Below are positions 28,701 through 30,943 of a stretch of 30,943 nt of DNA, piece by piece (positions within the stretch are counted from its first letter, which is position 1; each line of letters opens with the position of its first letter). The stretch lies in the NCBI RefSeq assembly GCF_000003605.2, contig NW_003141325.1, forward strand, positions 169,578-200,520. The letters are read 5' to 3'. The notes below the pieces were generated by a model that saw only the letters and a list, made by a program, of their open reading frames with translations, was not told where the DNA came from and did not search any database. Origin of the DNA: Saccoglossus kowalevskii. Taxonomy: Eukaryota > Hemichordata > Enteropneusta > Harrimaniidae. Position numbers and translations under genes: made by a program.

Positions 28701-30781
28701 ATTGTACATAAAATAAATAGAAAAAAAAAGGAAAAAAACTGGTTTTGTTTTATTTCCCCATATGACAAACAATATGTTAATTTATGTTAATTATATGCTA
28801 ATTATTATGCAAATTAGCCGCGACTCTATGGAACATTTCTGGGGAGAACACTGATTGATGTGCATATGTAAGTCATTATACATGATCTTTGTAGTAAGTG
28901 TGAATGTGATCGAACAAAGCATGTCGAAAAATGTCCAAGCAATGTTGTCACAGCGAATCACAAGCTAGTGTTAATCAGTGAGTGACATTTTTTATCAGAT
29001 GTTAACATGTTGGTTGACAAAAATATAAACAATGATGTCACAGTACGATGACCTATTTGAAGACTGTAAACACATATTCATATTCCAGTGATACTGAATA
29101 TTTACATAAATGAAACGGCCAGTTTTAGAGATCTGTTAAAATTCAGTTGTGCATTTACATGCATAGCAAGTAAAATCAAACAATTTTCAAAATTATGTCT
29201 GATGTGATTGTTTTTTTCATATCGATAATGGTAAGGCTCTGACCATGAGCAACTGTGTATAAACCAACCAGGAAAAAAAAGAACAATGATAGAACAGTGG
29301 AATGTACACAGTGCCGCTTTAAGTCATTTGGGATAGCAAGCCTTGCAGTTATAAGCATAAAAACCTACTACGGTAACTGGCACTTATTTAATCTGTTTAA
29401 TAATGAGAAGCAGGTATCTCTCATGAAGGCACTGAAGTTCCAAATCACCTAAACAGCCAGTACATGTTGTAAATGAGAAAAATTATGTAAAAACACTATA
29501 ATTGTGAACATCTGCCAGAAAATGTTTTTCAATGGTGTAAGCACTGAAGATGCAAGTGAAACTCACTCGTATGCTATCTGCATCTGTTTGACCCAGTAGC
29601 CTTGCTGTCTGTAATGTTTTTTTCGTTGGTCTGTTGTAGGTTCTTGGTAGCAACTCTGGCAGTGTATCAAGACGCTTAGCAGCATCAAACTCTTTAACTG
29701 TAACAGAAATAGACATTAGCATTACCAGCTGTTGTACAAGACACTTTGCTATGGGAGAGAATTAAGATGCACAGGAAGCCAATGTACGGGCTCAATTAAT
29801 CACAGTAATTTACTATTAGTGCATTCAGACTAAATACTGCCAAAGCTAGCATTCATGAGCCAAAATACAGGTTATGCATGTACATAGTACAAGCAAAAAG
29901 CTCAGGATTTGGACCCAATTTTCAAGGCCACAATTTCAGACAATATCTTGGACTGCTTGAAATTGTGAAATAAATTTTTTTGTAGGGCATCTTGACACCC
30001 AGGAGGGGGGGGGGATGTCAACCCTTCTTGTTGTTTAACCACAGGTAGTCACTGTACTTGGTTATATCCATCATCAGATACAACAACCACTATGCTTCCA
30101 GTGATCAGGAATTTGGAGCAAGTCACATACGTTTATGATGAAAATATTTCCTCTACATCTATCCCATGAAAACTTTGTTACATTTGACTTTCTACCGTTC
30201 TTTGTTATTCCCTTGTTCTATAATCGATTCAATGCAATGGTCACAACTAAGTAGTATCTTTACAGGTAGTGATGACCAGAGTGTGTAATATCAGAGGTAC
30301 ATTACTTTAGGTTTGCAACGCGCATAGTACTGTATGGTGACATCATGCCAAGATCCCATTCAAGTCTCATCTCGTAGATAGTGAGACTGATGATACTACC
30401 TTCTGACATGACATAGGCAATATGTAATAAAACAATGAAACATGTACTACCACGTTCATAGTGAAAAAAATATGTTATCGTAATCCGTCATAACGTGAGC
30501 AGCTATTTTGATCCACCTGGACATCCCAGTATCCTAGTTATCTCAGGCATGCGCATTCGCATTTTTCTGAGTTGGAACGCTTATGCGAGAGCGAGATTGA
30601 AACACTTACAGGATTTTGATATCATGTCACTGTAGTTGCAAACCCCAAGTAATGTACCTCTGGTAATATACATGGCTGACATACCTTCTTTTTCAGAGTC
30701 CACAAAGAATAGATGTTTATTTTTAGGTTTTTCTGTTGAATCATCTAACATATGAAGATTGGACTTCAGCTTCTCAATTTT
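25668..30781 (-). CDS. UTP11: UTP11, SSU processome component (C-terminal part)
   Basis: Four minus-strand exons, complement(join(25668-25751, 26948-27058, 29567-29697, 30685-30781)), give 423 nt: 140 residues plus stop. UTP11 is a small basic nucleolar protein of the U3 snoRNP/SSU processome, needed for early cleavages towards 18S rRNA. The segment aligns in order with the second half of vertebrate UTP11: KIEKLKSNLHMLDD, NKHLFFVDSEKE, KEFDAAKRLDTLPELL, YNRP, the coiled-coil block YLANERRRQYKEL and RIEREKELHIVSQKM, then a lysine-rich tail ending TPAVYKWVAQRKR. Phases are consistent throughout (0, 0, 1 from the 3' end). The N-terminal exons, roughly the first 110 residues, must lie beyond the right edge. 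Introns are 1196, 2508 and 987 bp, and each carries repeat insertions. Convergent with P450 B and functionally unrelated to it. Confidence 0.93.
25814..25900 (+). repeat. Dispersed repeat family, copy 3 (CpG-decayed)
   Basis: It matches the second half of copy 2: CGTATACNNC, then TGTAAAATACATTG, TTTACATNAAA and CACATGTGCT. Positions that are CG in copy 2 are often TG or CA here. It sits in the last intron of UTP11. Confidence 0.5.
26317..26531. mobile_element. Tc1/mariner-type MITE with TA target duplication
   Basis: Terminal inverted repeats begin TACTGTAAA and are bounded by TA at both ends. The inverted match continues inward through TTCACTGGGTTT and ends in TTTCGCTGA on both sides. Two further internal copies of TTAAAACCCA occur near 26389 and 26454. 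Length about 215 bp, no coding capacity, inside the last UTP11 intron. A TA duplication suggests mobilisation by a Tc1/mariner transposase. Confidence 0.75.
26662..26894 (+). other. Antisense ORF with CCAAT and YY1-like start context
   Basis: A CCAAT box (ACCAATCAGC, 26662-26671) precedes an ATG at 26709 inside AATATGGCGG, similar to the YY1 motif often found at translation starts of housekeeping genes. The frame runs 61 codons (MAVTVVFMSEQ to HIHSKN) and stops at 26892-26894. No protein family is recognised and no clear donor is seen. It overlaps the UTP11 intron in antisense. Confidence 0.2.
26948..27058 (-). CDS. UTP11: UTP11 internal exon (coiled coil)
   Basis: The minus-strand acceptor is TTTGTTTCAG|TAC and the donor GATG|GTATGT. 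Exactly 37 codons, phase 0 at both ends. It encodes a highly charged helix (YLANERRRQYKEL to VLKNLM) typical of the UTP11 C-terminal half. Confidence 0.93.
27571..28855. mobile_element. Non-autonomous DNA transposon in a UTP11 intron
   Basis: Perfect inverted ends CAGTGTTCTCCCCAG (27573-27587) and its reverse complement (28839-28853) delimit about 1.28 kb. Both sides are flanked by the direct repeat ATTGAT (27567-27572 and 28854-28859). The match can also be read as a 17-bp TIR including the adjoining AT. The ends fit the loose hAT pattern CANNG, but hAT elements make 8-bp duplications, so the superfamily is open. The interior starts GC-rich (27598-27625), contains a 38-bp perfect palindrome (27697-27734) and has only short frames. 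No transposase is recognised. It is much richer in CpG than the surrounding intron, which suggests a younger insertion. Confidence 0.8.
27697..27734. repeat. Perfect 38-bp palindrome
   Basis: The centre is GAGAT|ATCTC at 27715/27716. The arms read CATGGAGGTAAAAAGAGAT and its exact reverse complement with no spacer. Imperfect pairing continues outward (CAGTCT on the left, AGACTG on the right). Sits inside the transposon. Confidence 0.9.
29567..29697 (-). CDS. UTP11: UTP11 internal exon
   Basis: The minus-strand acceptor is TTCTGTTACAG|TT and the donor ACGA|GTGAGT. Length 131 nt, phase 1 in, phase 0 out. It encodes the family segment KEFDAAKRLDTLPELLPRTY followed by NRPTKKTLQT and ends ADSIR. 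Confidence 0.93.
30292..30662. mobile_element. MITE beside a UTP11 splice donor
   Basis: The inverted ends begin CAGAGGTACATTACTT and continue imperfectly for about 45 bp (GGTTTGCAAC, GTGACAT). They are flanked by a perfect 7-bp direct repeat, GTAATAT (30285-30291 and 30663-30669). Length 371 bp, no coding capacity. The outer edge of the duplication is 13 bp from the minus-strand GT donor at 30683-30684. Confidence 0.8.
30685..30781 (-). CDS. UTP11: UTP11 internal exon
   Basis: The minus-strand acceptor is TTCTCTCCAG|AAA and the donor GAAG|GTATGT. Length 97 nt, phase 0 in, phase 1 out. It encodes KIEKLKSNLHMLDD through VDSEKE. A 371-bp TIR element ends 22 bp inside the downstream intron. Confidence 0.92.
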
Positions 30782-30943
30782 CTGGAGAGAATAAACATGA
30801 ACAAAATAAATTCCATGTAGATATTAATGCACTGTGTGCCATATATGTATAAATTATGCAAAAGACAGTACAGTGAAACCACTCTTTCCCACAAGGATAA
30901 TAAAACTGTTCAGTTTAAACATAGACCTTAGAAAGAGAGGGAC

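Overview
This is a eukaryotic (metazoan) genomic window of moderate-to-low GC, with phase-conserved introns, GT-AG splice sites, many small DNA-transposon derivatives and one assembly gap of 630 N. The protein content (two microsomal CYP2-clan cytochrome P450s and the rRNA-processing factor UTP11) and the repeat landscape suggest a marine invertebrate, for example a hemichordate, another invertebrate deuterostome or a lophotrochozoan. I cannot fix the phylum from sequence alone.

Layout. 1-4100: intergenic, with a few candidate repeats. 4163-8400 (+): P450 gene A, three exons, 499 codons. 8401-15900: spacer of about 7.5 kb holding a 1.8-kb foldback (giant inverted repeat) element built on minisatellite arms, a duplicated noncoding block, an orphan CCAAT/TATA promoter-like cluster and a CCAAT-rich dimeric minisatellite. 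16007-21655 (+): P450 gene B, the tandem paralogue of A, with identical intron positions and phases and a middle exon of exactly the same length (957 bp). Its first intron contains the assembly gap, which abuts diverged tandem repeats. 21656-25590: spacer with three CTCF-like motifs and weak signs of extra transcripts. 25668-30781 (-): the C-terminal half of UTP11 in four exons. Its 5' exons lie beyond the right edge. Its introns carry three DNA-transposon-like insertions with terminal inverted repeats and target duplications.

The two P450s are probably a local expansion of xenobiotic, fatty-acid or steroid monooxygenases, each with its own TATA promoter. UTP11 is an unrelated housekeeping gene that faces them tail to tail. 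The sequence also suggests two compositional domains. The P450 side retains CpG, whereas the UTP11 side is CpG-poor outside one inserted element, as expected where invertebrate housekeeping gene bodies are methylated. A repeat family with copies on both sides shows the same contrast.

I did not find a clearly novel molecular system. The strongest candidates for follow-up are the foldback element, the set of TIR elements in UTP11 introns, and the shared loss of the C-helix tryptophan in both P450s.
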